Source of the DNA: Paracoccaceae bacterium | Lineage (GTDB): Bacteria > Pseudomonadota > Alphaproteobacteria > Rhodobacterales > Rhodobacteraceae | Length of the DNA: 64,000 bases | NCBI GenBank assembly: GCA_021647745.1 | Contig: JAKIUB010000003.1 | Span: 62,001-126,000, forward strand | Direction: 5' to 3' | Shown: positions 1 to 7,825 of the stretch, piece by piece | Numbering within the stretch: position 1 is the stretch's first letter | Layout: the number at the start of each line of letters is the position of its first letter | Translations under genes and position numbers: made by a program | The notes under the pieces: generated by a model | The model's database searches: none | What the model saw: only the letters and a program-made list of their open reading frames with translations | Told to the model about the DNA's origin: nothing

Positions 1-1
1 G

Positions 2-445
2 TTACTCTTGATCGCGGGCATGGCGCTGGCGGCGCGCAGCGGCGTGGTCATCACAGCCCGCAGCGGTATTATCTGGGGGTTGGCGGGGTTTGCCGCCTTT
101 AGCCTATCCCCCGGCATGGGGCTGCCACCCGAGTTGCCTGGCGCTATGGCCGCCCCGCTCGAGCTGCGTCAAATGTGGTGGATCGGCACAGTGGTGGCGA
201 CAATTGCCGGACTGGCAGCAATCGCATTTGGCAAAAACTGGCTCTATTGGGGTGGCGGAATATGCCTCCTCGCGCTGCCCCACCTGATCGGCCAGCCAAA
301 GGCCGGCGGCTATGGCGGCGTAGTGCCACCCGAGCTGGCGGGCGAGTTTGTCGGCATGACGCTGGCCATTTCGGCCATTGGCTGGGCAGCACTGGGCCTG
401 TTCGCCGGTCACTTCTGGGCAAAAGACACAAAACAGCCCCGATAA
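2..445 (+). CDS. cbtA: CbtA family cobalt transporter subunit (5' end outside window)
   Basis: Membrane protein of the CbtA family, thought to work with the small His-rich CbtB in cobalt uptake for cobalamin synthesis. The frame is open to the window edge, so the N-terminus is missing; about 146 residues remain of a family that is normally over 200. Seen: hydrophobic helices, the family-type stretch WGLAGFAAF followed by GLPPELPG, a WW pair before another helix, and a late HLIGQP segment followed by a PPELAGEF element. The apparent TTG start at 8 is only the first start-like codon in the window, not a true start. The family assignment rests on these motifs from memory; cbtB is not visible and would lie upstream. 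Confidence 0.75.
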   Translation, partial: LLLIAGMALAARSGVVITARSGIIWGLAGFAAFSLSPGMGLPPELPGAMAAPLELRQMWWIGTVVATIAGLAAIAFGKNWLYWGGGICLLALPHLIGQPKAGGYGGVVPPELAGEFVGMTLAISAIGWAALGLFAGHFWAKDTKQPR

Positions 446-454
446 ACAAGGTTT

Positions 455-512
455 GCCGCGGGGGCTTGTATATGGGGGCGAAAGCGTCCATATACCCCTA
501 GAACCCCGCGGC
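455..512. terminator. Long two-part inverted repeat after cbtA
   Basis: Two nested perfect arms: GCCGCGGGG (455-463) pairs with CCCCGCGGC (504-512), and GTATATGG (468-475) pairs with CCATATAC (488-495), leaving a 12-nt loop. It lies 10 bp after the cbtA stop and about 100 bp before the helicase start. No T-run follows, so it may be a terminator, a mRNA 3' stabiliser, or a structure in the helicase 5' leader. Confidence 0.5.
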
Positions 513-608
513 CAACTCATTCACGAGCCAATTTGCACGTTTTTAGAGCCTGTCGCACCTGACAAGCCAAAAGCCGTGCCTGCCGCGCATTCCGAAAGAC
601 TCCATTTA

Positions 609-1841
609 ATGAATTTTGATACAACCGGCTTATCCAAGCCGATTCTGACCACGTTGCAAGAACTTGGTTACGAAACCGCCACGCCCATTCAGGCGCAGGC
701 GATACCCCCGATAATGGAAGGCCGCGATGTTGTCGGCCTTGCCCAGACCGGCACCGGCAAAACCGCTGCCTTTACCCTGCCTTTGCTGCACCGGATCAAC
801 AAAACCAGCCAAGGCGGCAAGCATCGCCCTGTGCGGGTGCTGATCCTGTCGCCCACCCGCGAGCTGGCAGCCCAGATAGATAAATCCGTGCGCGATTATG
901 GCGGGCGTCTGCCGCTGAAATCTACCTGCGTTGTCGGCGGTGTGCCGATCAAGCGGCAGATCAACGCCCTGCGCGGCGGTATTGATTTCCTCGTCGCCAC
1001 CCCCGGGCGGCTCGAAGATCTGATATCACAAAAGGCCGTACGGCTCGATCAGGTCGAGACCGTGGTGCTGGACGAAGCCGACCAGATGCTCGATATCGGC
1101 TTTATGCCTGCGATCAAACGGATTTTGAAGCTGCTGCCGAAAAAACGTCAAACCCTGCTGTTTTCGGCCACCATGCCCAAAGAAATCAAGGCGCTGTCAC
1201 AGGATCATTTGCAAAATCCGGTCGAGGTTTCGGTGGCGACCGTGGCCAAAACCGCCGATAATGTCACCCAAAGCGTCATGCACCTGCCCCCCGAAGGCAA
1301 GGTCAACGCCATGACCAAACTGGCCAAAACCCACCCCGGGAAAAAGATCATCGTCTTTGCCCGCACCAAGCGCGGCGCCGATAAAATCGCCCGCAAGCTG
1401 GTAACGGAAGGCATTGGCGCCGAGGCCATCCACGGCAACAAATCTCAAAACCAGCGGGTGCGCACCCTTGCGTCTTTTAAAAATGGTAAAACCCTTGTGC
1501 TGATCGCCACCGATATCGCCGCGCGCGGCATCGATGTACCGGGGATCGAGCTGGTGGTAAACTATGACCTGCCAAATGTACCCGAAAGCTATGTCCACCG
1601 CATTGGCCGCACGGCCCGCGCCGGAGCCTCCGGGCTGGCGGTTTCATTTTGCACGCCCGAAGAGATCAAATTACTGCGTGCCATTGAGCGCCTGATCAAA
1701 ATCAAAATCCCCGCACTGGCCGCCGATGGCTCACCCTTGCAGGAAAAAGACGTGCCGCAAGCCCGCGCTGCAAAACGCCCCGAAGGCGGTCGCCCGCAAC
1801 AGCGCCGCCGCCGCTATCGCCCTCGCGCCAAGGCCAGCTAA
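609..1841 (+). CDS. rhlE: DEAD-box ATP-dependent RNA helicase, RhlE type
   Basis: ATP-dependent RNA helicase that unwinds RNA in ribosome assembly or mRNA turnover, often cold-related. 410 residues. The start at 609 places the Q motif at the very N-terminus, as is usual; the longer upstream frame (from 378) has no family sequence and overlaps the cbtA end. Visible motifs: Walker A AQTGTGKT near residues 45-52, PTRELA near 90, DEAD near 155, SAT near 185, and HRIGRTAR near 331. The C-terminal tail is short and rich in Arg and Gln (QQRRRRYRPRAK), a likely RNA-binding tail. The family is certain; the exact subfamily (RhlE rather than DeaD or SrmB) is inferred from the short tail. Confidence 0.9.
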   Translation: MNFDTTGLSKPILTTLQELGYETATPIQAQAIPPIMEGRDVVGLAQTGTGKTAAFTLPLLHRINKTSQGGKHRPVRVLILSPTRELAAQIDKSVRDYGGRLPLKSTCVVGGVPIKRQINALRGGIDFLVATPGRLEDLISQKAVRLDQVETVVLDEADQMLDIGFMPAIKRILKLLPKKRQTLLFSATMPKEIKALSQDHLQNPVEVSVATVAKTADNVTQSVMHLPPEGKVNAMTKLAKTHPGKKIIVFARTKRGADKIARKLVTEGIGAEAIHGNKSQNQRVRTLASFKNGKTLVLIATDIAARGIDVPGIELVVNYDLPNVPESYVHRIGRTARAGASGLAVSFCTPEEIKLLRAIERLIKIKIPALAADGSPLQEKDVPQARAAKRPEGGRPQQRRRRYRPRAKAS

Positions 1842-1845
1842 AACA

Positions 1846-1866
1846 GGGGCGGGCCTTGTTCGCCCC
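1846..1866 (+). terminator. Possible weak terminator after the helicase gene
   Basis: GGGGCG (1846-1851) can pair with CGCCCC (1861-1866), starting 4 bp after the helicase stop. The following DNA is A-rich rather than T-rich, so termination on the plus strand is uncertain. Confidence 0.3.
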
Positions 1867-1950
1867 CGAAAACCACAAAAAACCCTGCAGTGACCAAACT
1901 GTGACCGAATGCCGATTGCGCCCCCCCGAAACAGGGGGTAAACAACCCCC

Positions 1951-2682
1951 ATGTCTATTTGGGAATTCGCAAATCCGGTGCGGTTCATGCGCCTATCTGG
2001 TCGGCTATTACCGTATTTTGCGGTACTGACGGCCATCACCCTGATCCCGGCGTTGGTCTGGGGGTTTTTCTTTACCCCTGATGATTACCGGCAGGGCGCA
2101 ACCATAAAAATAATCTATGTGCATGTTCCGACTGCATTTTTGGCGATCAACATCTACTTCATGATGTTTGTCACTTCGCTGATCTGGCTGATCCGCCGCC
2201 ACCATGTATCAGCATTGGCTGCCAAGGCCGCCGCTCCTGTTGGCGCTATCATGACCCTGATCGCCCTGATCACCGGCGCCGTGTGGGGTCAACCGATCTG
2301 GGGCACGTGGTGGGTCTGGGATCCGAGGCTGACCTCGTTTCTGATTATGTTTATATTTTATGTAGGCTATATCGCGCTGTGGGCCGCCATTGACGAGCCT
2401 GAAAAAGCAGCCGACCTCACGTCCATCCTTTGCATGATTGGCTCGGTTTTTGCCATTGTTTCGCGCTACGCCGTGGATTTCTGGAATCAGGGCCTGCATC
2501 AGGGCACATCGGCCCCGCTCCTGCGGCCCGGAGCAGAAAACCAAATGGCACCTGTATTCTGGCAACCGTTAATGTTGTCGCTGGCCGGGTTTTTCTTGCT
2601 GTTTTTAACTCTGCTGCTCCTGCGCACCCGCACCGAAATCCGCAACCGTCGCATTACCGCCCTCAGGGCAAGAGAGGCCTGA
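1951..2682 (+). CDS. ccmC: Heme exporter/handling protein CcmC
   Basis: Inner-membrane protein of cytochrome c maturation system I that loads heme onto CcmE. 243 residues with six hydrophobic segments. The tryptophan-rich heme-handling motif is seen as WGTWWVWDPR near residue 120, between conserved histidines (HVPTAF before it and the HQGTSA loop after it). It is followed by ccmD with a TGATG overlap and then by ccmG, the usual order. ccmA and ccmB are not in the stretch immediately upstream, where a helicase and cbtA sit instead. They may be elsewhere, since the genes often split in this group. Confidence 0.93.
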   Translation: MSIWEFANPVRFMRLSGRLLPYFAVLTAITLIPALVWGFFFTPDDYRQGATIKIIYVHVPTAFLAINIYFMMFVTSLIWLIRRHHVSALAAKAAAPVGAIMTLIALITGAVWGQPIWGTWWVWDPRLTSFLIMFIFYVGYIALWAAIDEPEKAADLTSILCMIGSVFAIVSRYAVDFWNQGLHQGTSAPLLRPGAENQMAPVFWQPLMLSLAGFFLLFLTLLLLRTRTEIRNRRITALRAREA

Positions 2683-2846
2683 TGCTCCCCGATCTCGGAA
2701 AATATGTCGTTCCTGTGTTGTCAGCCTATGGCGCAATGATCATACTGGCCGGCGGTCTGGTTCTGGCCTCGCTAAAGAGCGCGAAAGACAGCAAGAAAAC
2801 CCTTGCCAAGCTTGAGCAAAAACGGAAAGCCAAATCAAATGACTAA
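2682..2846 (+). CDS. ccmD: Heme exporter protein CcmD
   Basis: Small single-span membrane protein of 54 residues needed for release of holo-CcmE from the CcmABC complex. Seen: one hydrophobic helix (residues about 8-31) that follows a conserved-type Tyr-containing N-terminus and precedes a Lys-rich cytoplasmic tail. The start ATG shares its A with the ccmC stop (TGATG), and its last codons overlap the ccmG start by 8 bp (ATGACTAA), so the three genes are translationally coupled. Length, topology and position make the call; sequence identity in this family is always low. Confidence 0.88.
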   Translation: MLPDLGKYVVPVLSAYGAMIILAGGLVLASLKSAKDSKKTLAKLEQKRKAKSND

Positions 2847-3390
2847 GCCCAAGAAAAAAATAAACTACTTCCTTTTCATCCCGCCAACGATCTTCTTCGC
2901 ACTGGCCGCGATGTTCTATCTTGGCCTTCAGCGCGAAAACCCCGGTGCCCTGCCCTCGGCGCTAATCGGGCGAGAAGTGCCAAACGTCAACCTGACAGAT
3001 CTGCGCACGGACCCGGCACCGGTAGATGCCGATTTTCGCGCCAGTAACGTAAAGCTGGTAAATTTCTGGGCCAGCTGGTGTGGGCCTTGCCGCGCCGAAG
3101 CCCCCTTGCTGGAGCGCATGGCCAAAGAAATGGGCATCCCCATTCTAGGCATCAATTATAAAGACCAGCCCCAGCAGGCTCTGGCCTTTCTTGAAGAGCT
3201 GGGTGATCCATTTATCAAAATCGGTGCCGATTCCAACGGCCGCAACTCGATCGACTGGGGGGTGACCGGCATTCCGGAAACCTTTGTTGTTGATGAAAAC
3301 GGCATTATCCTGTTTCGCTATCCTGGGCCGATCACAACCTCGATCCTCAATAAACGCATCCTGCCTTTGCTCAATGGCGAAACCGAGTAG
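2839..3390 (+). CDS. ccmG: Thiol:disulfide interchange protein CcmG/DsbE
   Basis: Membrane-anchored periplasmic thioredoxin that keeps the apocytochrome c CXXCH cysteines reduced for heme attachment. 183 residues: N-terminal anchor helix (about residues 8-28), then a thioredoxin fold with the active site WASWCGPC near residue 81. A conserved cis-proline region (GVTGIPETFVVD) lies near residue 147. I chose the ATG at 2839 because it fits the family N-terminus and overlaps the ccmD stop; an in-frame ATG at 2803 would add 12 residues with no anchor character. It is the last gene before a strong terminator. Confidence 0.92.
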   Translation: MTKPKKKINYFLFIPPTIFFALAAMFYLGLQRENPGALPSALIGREVPNVNLTDLRTDPAPVDADFRASNVKLVNFWASWCGPCRAEAPLLERMAKEMGIPILGINYKDQPQQALAFLEELGDPFIKIGADSNGRNSIDWGVTGIPETFVVDENGIILFRYPGPITTSILNKRILPLLNGETE

Positions 3391-3417
3391 CACCCCCCGA
3401 GTGCTATAGTCATTCCG

Positions 3418-3446
3418 TGCCCGCCACTTCCATGGCGGGCATTTTT
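3418..3446 (+). terminator. Rho-independent terminator of the ccm operon
   Basis: A perfect 9-bp stem, TGCCCGCCA (3418-3426) with TGGCGGGCA (3433-3441), a 6-nt loop and a run of five T (3442-3446). It lies between the convergent ccmG and gor genes. The T-run serves the plus strand only. Confidence 0.88.
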
Positions 3447-3454
3447 ATGTCGGC

Positions 3455-4804
3455 TCAGCGCACCGGCTCTTTCATTGTCACCAGCTCTTCGGCGGCTGTC
3501 GGATGCACGGCCACCGTGCGGTCAAAGTCTTCCTTGGTGGCGCCCATCTTGATCGCGACACCGGCCAGCTGGATCATCTCGCCCGCTGCCGGGCCGACAA
3601 TATGGCAACCAAGAACCTTGCGCGAGCTTTTCTCGACGATCAGTTTCATCAGCATGCGCTCGTCGCGCCCCGCAAGAATATTGGCCATGGGGCGGAAAGC
3701 GGCGCGATAAACCTCGATATCAAAATCCTCGCGCGCATCTTCCTCGATATAGCCGACCGTACCGATCTCGGGCTGGGTAAATACAGCCGTAGCAATAAAT
3801 TCATGGTCCATCGCGGTTGGATTATCGTTAAACACGGTTTCGACAAAGGCCATACCCTCACGGATCGCCACAGGGGTAAGTTGCACCCGGTCAGTCACAT
3901 CGCCCACCGCATAGATGCTGTCACAGCTGGTCGCCGAATAGCGGTCCACCATGATCTCGCTCCGCCGTCCAACCTTGACCCCTGCTTCTGCCAGCCCCAT
4001 ACCTTCGGTATTGGGCAGCCGTCCTGTTGCATACATCACCGCATCGACAACACACTCCGAGCCGTTGGTGCAGGTCACATGCAGGCCGTCTTCCTTTTTT
4101 GCGATCTCCATCACATCTGTGCCCAGATGCAGGTCTATTCCCTTGCGGATCATCTCGTCCGCCACATGGCCACGCACCTCGCCGTCAAAGCCGCGAAGTA
4201 TCTGTGCGCCGCGATAAAACTGCGTCACCTTTGCACCAAGCCCATTGAAAATACCGGCAAATTCACAGGCGATATAACCGCCGCCAACCACCAGTATCCG
4301 CTTGGGAAGAGCCTTGAGGTGAAACACGTCGTTTGACGTTATCACATGCTCGATCCCTTTGACATTGGGCAAAAATGGCCGGCCACCCGTGGCCACCAGT
4401 ATCCACTTTGCCGTGATGGTCTCGCCGGTGGAGAGCTGCACCGTGTGCCCGTCTTTTATGGTGGCACGCGCGTTGAACACCTCCACGCCGGCATTATCCA
4501 ACCCCTTGCGATACAAGCCTTCAAGACGATCAAGCTCGTCATCTATTTTTCCGATCAGCTTGCCCCAGTCAAAACGGCGCTCACCGATACTCCAGCCAAA
4601 ACCCTCCGCATCGGACATGGCCTCGCTATAACCCGAGGCATAGACCATCAGCTTTTTGGGCACACAACCACGGATAACACAGGTGCCGCCCATGCGGTAT
4701 TCCTCGGCCAGCGCCACCTTGGCACCGCCCTGCGCCGCCACGCGCCCCGCGCGCACACCACCCGAGCCTCCGCCAATCACAAACAGGTCATAATCGTATT
4801 TCAT
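3455..4804 (-). CDS. gor: Glutathione-disulfide reductase
   Basis: FAD- and NADPH-dependent enzyme that reduces oxidised glutathione in the cytoplasm. 449 residues, the usual length. Seen: N-terminal FAD-binding GGGSGGVRAGR, the redox disulfide motif GGTCVIRGCVPKK near residue 42, a second dinucleotide fold GGGYIACEFAG, the FAD motif YAVGDVTDR, and the C-terminal interface His in AVHPTAAEE. The GCVPKK form (not GTCVNVGCIPTK) favours glutathione reductase over dihydrolipoamide dehydrogenase. It abuts rpiA (stop at 4805), so the two are probably co-transcribed. Confidence 0.93.
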   Translation of the reverse strand: MKYDYDLFVIGGGSGGVRAGRVAAQGGAKVALAEEYRMGGTCVIRGCVPKKLMVYASGYSEAMSDAEGFGWSIGERRFDWGKLIGKIDDELDRLEGLYRKGLDNAGVEVFNARATIKDGHTVQLSTGETITAKWILVATGGRPFLPNVKGIEHVITSNDVFHLKALPKRILVVGGGYIACEFAGIFNGLGAKVTQFYRGAQILRGFDGEVRGHVADEMIRKGIDLHLGTDVMEIAKKEDGLHVTCTNGSECVVDAVMYATGRLPNTEGMGLAEAGVKVGRRSEIMVDRYSATSCDSIYAVGDVTDRVQLTPVAIREGMAFVETVFNDNPTAMDHEFIATAVFTQPEIGTVGYIEEDAREDFDIEVYRAAFRPMANILAGRDERMLMKLIVEKSSRKVLGCHIVGPAAGEMIQLAGVAIKMGATKEDFDRTVAVHPTAAEELVTMKEPVR

Positions 4805-5590
4805 CTAGGCCCCCGGCACATATAAAGAATTTTTCCCCGGCATATGCACTTTGTGCCGCCCGAGGTCGCCCCTGTCGCGGTCATATACATGCACCTCGCC
4901 GTTATCATACCCGACCAGAACCGTATCAGCCATCACCACAAACAGCCCTGTCTCCACCACGCCGGGAATGCGGTTCAGCGCCTCCGCCAGCCCTTTCGGA
5001 TCGCCGATCCGGTTGAGGTGGAGATCAAGGATATAATGCCCTTCATCGGTCACATAAGGTGCGCCGTTTTCTTCGCGTAGCGATATGCGGCGCTGTGCGA
5101 CATCCGCGCCCTCAAGCACTTCTTCAACCGTTGATTCAGTGCTGCGCCAGCCAAATTTCACCACCTCGATCGGTAGCGGAAAGGCACCAAGCACATCCAC
5201 CTGCTTGCTGGCATCCGAAATAACCAGCATCTGGTTGGAGGCGCTGGCCACGATCTTTTCTTGCAACAGCGCCCCGCCGCCGCCTTTGATCAGGTTGAGG
5301 TTGGCGTCAAATTCATCGGCCCCGTCCACGGTGATATCAAGCCAGCCGGCCTCCTCCAGCGTAGTGAGCGGAATATTGAGGCTGGCAGCCAAATCGCGGG
5401 TGCGGGTCGAGGTCGGCACCCCGATAATCTCCAGCCCCTCGTTATTAACCAGATTACCGAGCTGTTGCACAAACCATGCCGCAGTAGAACCGGTGCCCAG
5501 CCCGACCTTCATGCCGGGTTTTATATACTCCAGTGCAGCTTTAGCCGCTGCATATTTTCCCCGGTCCGATCCGGTCAGGCTCTCGGTCAT
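4805..5590 (-). CDS. rpiA: Ribose-5-phosphate isomerase A
   Basis: Interconverts ribose-5-phosphate and ribulose-5-phosphate in the pentose phosphate pathway. 261 residues. Seen: GLGTGSTAAWFV near the N-terminus, the catalytic DGADEFD, and KGGGGALLQEK, all hallmarks of RpiA. I chose the ATG at 5590 because AGGGG lies 6 nt upstream; a second ATG two codons earlier (5596) directly abuts that ribosome-binding site and is less likely. It is divergent from sdaA, with about 110 bp between the two starts for both promoters. gor follows with no gap. Confidence 0.94.
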   Translation of the reverse strand: MTESLTGSDRGKYAAAKAALEYIKPGMKVGLGTGSTAAWFVQQLGNLVNNEGLEIIGVPTSTRTRDLAASLNIPLTTLEEAGWLDITVDGADEFDANLNLIKGGGGALLQEKIVASASNQMLVISDASKQVDVLGAFPLPIEVVKFGWRSTESTVEEVLEGADVAQRRISLREENGAPYVTDEGHYILDLHLNRIGDPKGLAEALNRIPGVVETGLFVVMADTVLVGYDNGEVHVYDRDRGDLGRHKVHMPGKNSLYVPGA

Positions 5591-5701
5591 TTTCATCCCC
5601 TTTCGGTGAAAATTCAGCGCTTTCCAGCTTGCAATCGTCGGGTTTCCCCCTGCATACCGGCTCCATATAACGATAATGCAGAAAAGCCCAAGGGGAAAGC
5701 C

Positions 5702-7093
5702 ATGTTTCTCAGCATCTCGCAAGTGTTCAAAATAGGCGTGGGGCCTTCCTCGTCGCACACGGTCGGGCCGATGGTGGCGGCAGGGCGGTTTCTGGCGCTG
5801 CTGCGCGAAGGGCGCGAGGTGGTGCCGGGGGCTGGCACGCTTAGCCGCCTTGGCTGCGCGCTGCACGGGTCATTGGCCTTTACCGGTAAAGGCCATGCCA
5901 CCGACCGTGCGGTAACCCTTGGTTTTGCCGGTTTTTCCCCCGAAGATTTCAACCCCGAAGCCGCCGCCCGCATCGAAACCGAGATCGGGCAAAGCGGCAC
6001 CATAAAAGCACCGGGGCTGGGGGCATTGCGCTATCGGCAATCCGAAGATCTGGTCTTTGACTATGATACCACCCTGCCCGGCCACGCCAATGGCATGGTG
6101 CTTTCGGCCTATGACGGCGGTGGCAATCTCTATGCAAGGGAAACCTACTATTCCACCGGTGGCGGCTTTGTGCTGACCGCATCCGAGCTGGCCAAAAACG
6201 AGTTGACCGCAGAGCCGCCAAGCGCGCCCTACCCCTTCAGAACCGCCAATGAAATGCTGAAAATGGCCGCTGCCTCCAGGCTCTCGATTGTCGAGATGAA
6301 AAGGCAGAACGAGCTTCACCACATAAGCGCGGCGGCGCTGGCTACCATGCTGGACAAAATCTGGCGGGTGATGGATGACAGCATAAATCGCGGCCTCGCC
6401 ACGGCAGGCATTTTGCCAGGCGGGCTGAATATGAAGCGCCGCGCCAAAGGCATTTTTGAAGCTCTGCAAGCGGAGCGCAGTACCAATATGGCCGCCCCGC
6501 ACACGATCAACGACTGGATTTCGGTTTATGCCATCGCAGTAAACGAGGAAAATGCCGCCGGCGGGCAGGTGGTGACCGCACCAACCAATGGCGCTGCCGG
6601 GGTTTTGCCGGCAACATTGCGCTATTATCTTGACCATGTGCCAACTGCGCGGCGCGAGATGATCCATACATTTTTGCTCACCGCAGCAGCCATCGGCGGG
6701 CTGATCAAGGCCAATGCTTCCATCTCCGGCGCCGAAGTCGGCTGTCAGGGAGAAGTTGGCTCGGCCAGCGCCATGGCGGCAGCCGGTCTCTGCGCTGTGC
6801 TGGGTGGCAGCCCGGCACAGGTGGAAAATGCAGCTGAAATTGCACTGGAACACCATCTCGGCATGACCTGCGACCCCGTAAAAGGGCTGGTCCAGGCCCC
6901 GTGCATAGAGCGCAACGGGCTAGGCGCCATCAAGGCCGTATCAGCGGCATCATTATCACTGAGGGGAGACGGCACACATATTGTCAGCCTTGACGCCTGC
7001 ATCGAAACCATGCGCCAAACCGGCGTGGACATGAACCACAAATACAAAGAAACCTCGCTCGGCGGGCTGGCGGTGAATGTGCCGGAGTGCTGA
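5702..7093 (+). CDS. sdaA: L-serine ammonia-lyase, iron-sulfur type
   Basis: Deaminates L-serine to pyruvate and ammonia with a [4Fe-4S] cluster. 463 residues, the single-chain bacterial form. Seen: N-terminal domain starting with SQVFKIGVGPSSSHT; the catalytic domain with TAPTNGAAGVLPA; the cysteine motif GCQGEVGSA and later MTCDPVKG and APCIERN, which supply the cluster ligands. The start at 5702 has AAGGGG 5 nt upstream; the frame upstream of it runs antisense through rpiA and is not coding. A weak hairpin follows the stop. Confidence 0.94.
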   Translation: MFLSISQVFKIGVGPSSSHTVGPMVAAGRFLALLREGREVVPGAGTLSRLGCALHGSLAFTGKGHATDRAVTLGFAGFSPEDFNPEAAARIETEIGQSGTIKAPGLGALRYRQSEDLVFDYDTTLPGHANGMVLSAYDGGGNLYARETYYSTGGGFVLTASELAKNELTAEPPSAPYPFRTANEMLKMAAASRLSIVEMKRQNELHHISAAALATMLDKIWRVMDDSINRGLATAGILPGGLNMKRRAKGIFEALQAERSTNMAAPHTINDWISVYAIAVNEENAAGGQVVTAPTNGAAGVLPATLRYYLDHVPTARREMIHTFLLTAAAIGGLIKANASISGAEVGCQGEVGSASAMAAAGLCAVLGGSPAQVENAAEIALEHHLGMTCDPVKGLVQAPCIERNGLGAIKAVSAASLSLRGDGTHIVSLDACIETMRQTGVDMNHKYKETSLGGLAVNVPEC

Positions 7094-7147
7094 ACCCGGC
7101 AACGGGCTAGCCGCTATAAAGCCACCATCAACAGAGGTGGCAAAGCT

Positions 7148-7444
7148 TTGCGGATTTTGGCTTTTTCCGACCTCGTCCCAAAGGGAAATTACACGGAAAA
7201 TAGCCCGAACTATCTGAAAAACGACAAAAAAACTCGATCGTTTGCATACACCGGCAAATATTCAATCTCTGATCTGGCTGAGTTGTTCGCGGTTTCAAGG
7301 CCAACCGCCTATCAAGCCCTGAAGCGCATCAACACCGCTAGGGGGATAGGGGAATGGATCATCCACTTTGCAAACAAGCATGGCATTAGGCCTCGACAGG
7401 TTCACCAATTTGCGCAAAAGATACAGATGGCACTGCGCGAATAA
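7148..7444 (+). CDS. Small HTH-containing protein, possibly a recombinase C-terminal remnant
   Basis: An ORF of 98 codons from a TTG start, of uncertain status. The middle (residues about 38-60, SISDLAELFAVSRPTAYQAL) reads like the helix-turn-helix at the C-terminus of serine recombinases and some small regulators. The first 35 residues are Asn- and Lys-rich with no recognisable domain and may not be coding. The tail is basic with two helices. The ORF ends 15 bp before the HAD gene, so it could be a regulator at the head of that cassette or debris from the recombinase that brought it in. No clear ribosome-binding site is seen. I do not recognise a specific family. Confidence 0.35.
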   Translation: MRILAFSDLVPKGNYTENSPNYLKNDKKTRSFAYTGKYSISDLAELFAVSRPTAYQALKRINTARGIGEWIIHFANKHGIRPRQVHQFAQKIQMALRE

Positions 7445-7459
7445 GAAACTGGAAGTATC

Positions 7460-7825
7460 ATGAAACAGATCGTCGTTGATTTAGACAACACAATTACCGT
7501 GAATGACAATTCACCGTATTCGGACAAGCCACCCAATATTGCCGTTATTGAAATGCTGCGTACCTACCAAACGCGCGGGTTCTCCATCGTGATCAGCACG
7601 GCGCGCAATATGCGCACTTATGAGGGCAATGAAGGCAAGATCATTGCCAATACGGTACCGGTTATTCTGGAGTGGTTGGCCAAGCATGATGTGCCATACG
7701 ACGAGCTTCGTGTTGGCAAGCCGTGGTGCGGCACCGAGGGGTTTTATGTGGATGACAAATCCATTCGCCCACAGGAATTTACCTCGCTGAGCTATGAAGA
7801 AATTATCGAGCTGATCAATGGTTGA
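7460..7825 (+). CDS. HAD-superfamily phosphatase of capsule/LPS-biosynthesis type
   Basis: Small HAD-fold hydrolase of 121 residues. Seen: motif I DLDNTIT at residues 7-13 with the nucleophile and acid Asp pair, motif II STA near residue 49, Lys in RVGKPW near residue 92, and a motif IV-like DDKS near residue 104. It has no cap domain, like the short phosphatases found in capsule and lipopolysaccharide loci, so the substrate is probably a small phosphorylated sugar or polyol. GGAAG precedes the ATG. It overlaps the next gene by 8 bp, so it is coupled to the nucleotidyltransferase-kinase fusion. The substrate cannot be read from sequence. Confidence 0.75.
   Translation: MKQIVVDLDNTITVNDNSPYSDKPPNIAVIEMLRTYQTRGFSIVISTARNMRTYEGNEGKIIANTVPVILEWLAKHDVPYDELRVGKPWCGTEGFYVDDKSIRPQEFTSLSYEEIIELING

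Noticed and set aside
5261..5701. In-frame N-terminal extension of sdaA into rpiA
   Set aside because: The stretch is antisense to rpiA, and the enzyme's family start lies at 5702 with a good ribosome-binding site.
7121..7141. GCCACC/GGTGGC hairpin after sdaA as a terminator
   Set aside because: Only a 6-bp stem with a 9-nt loop and no T-run; too weak to call.
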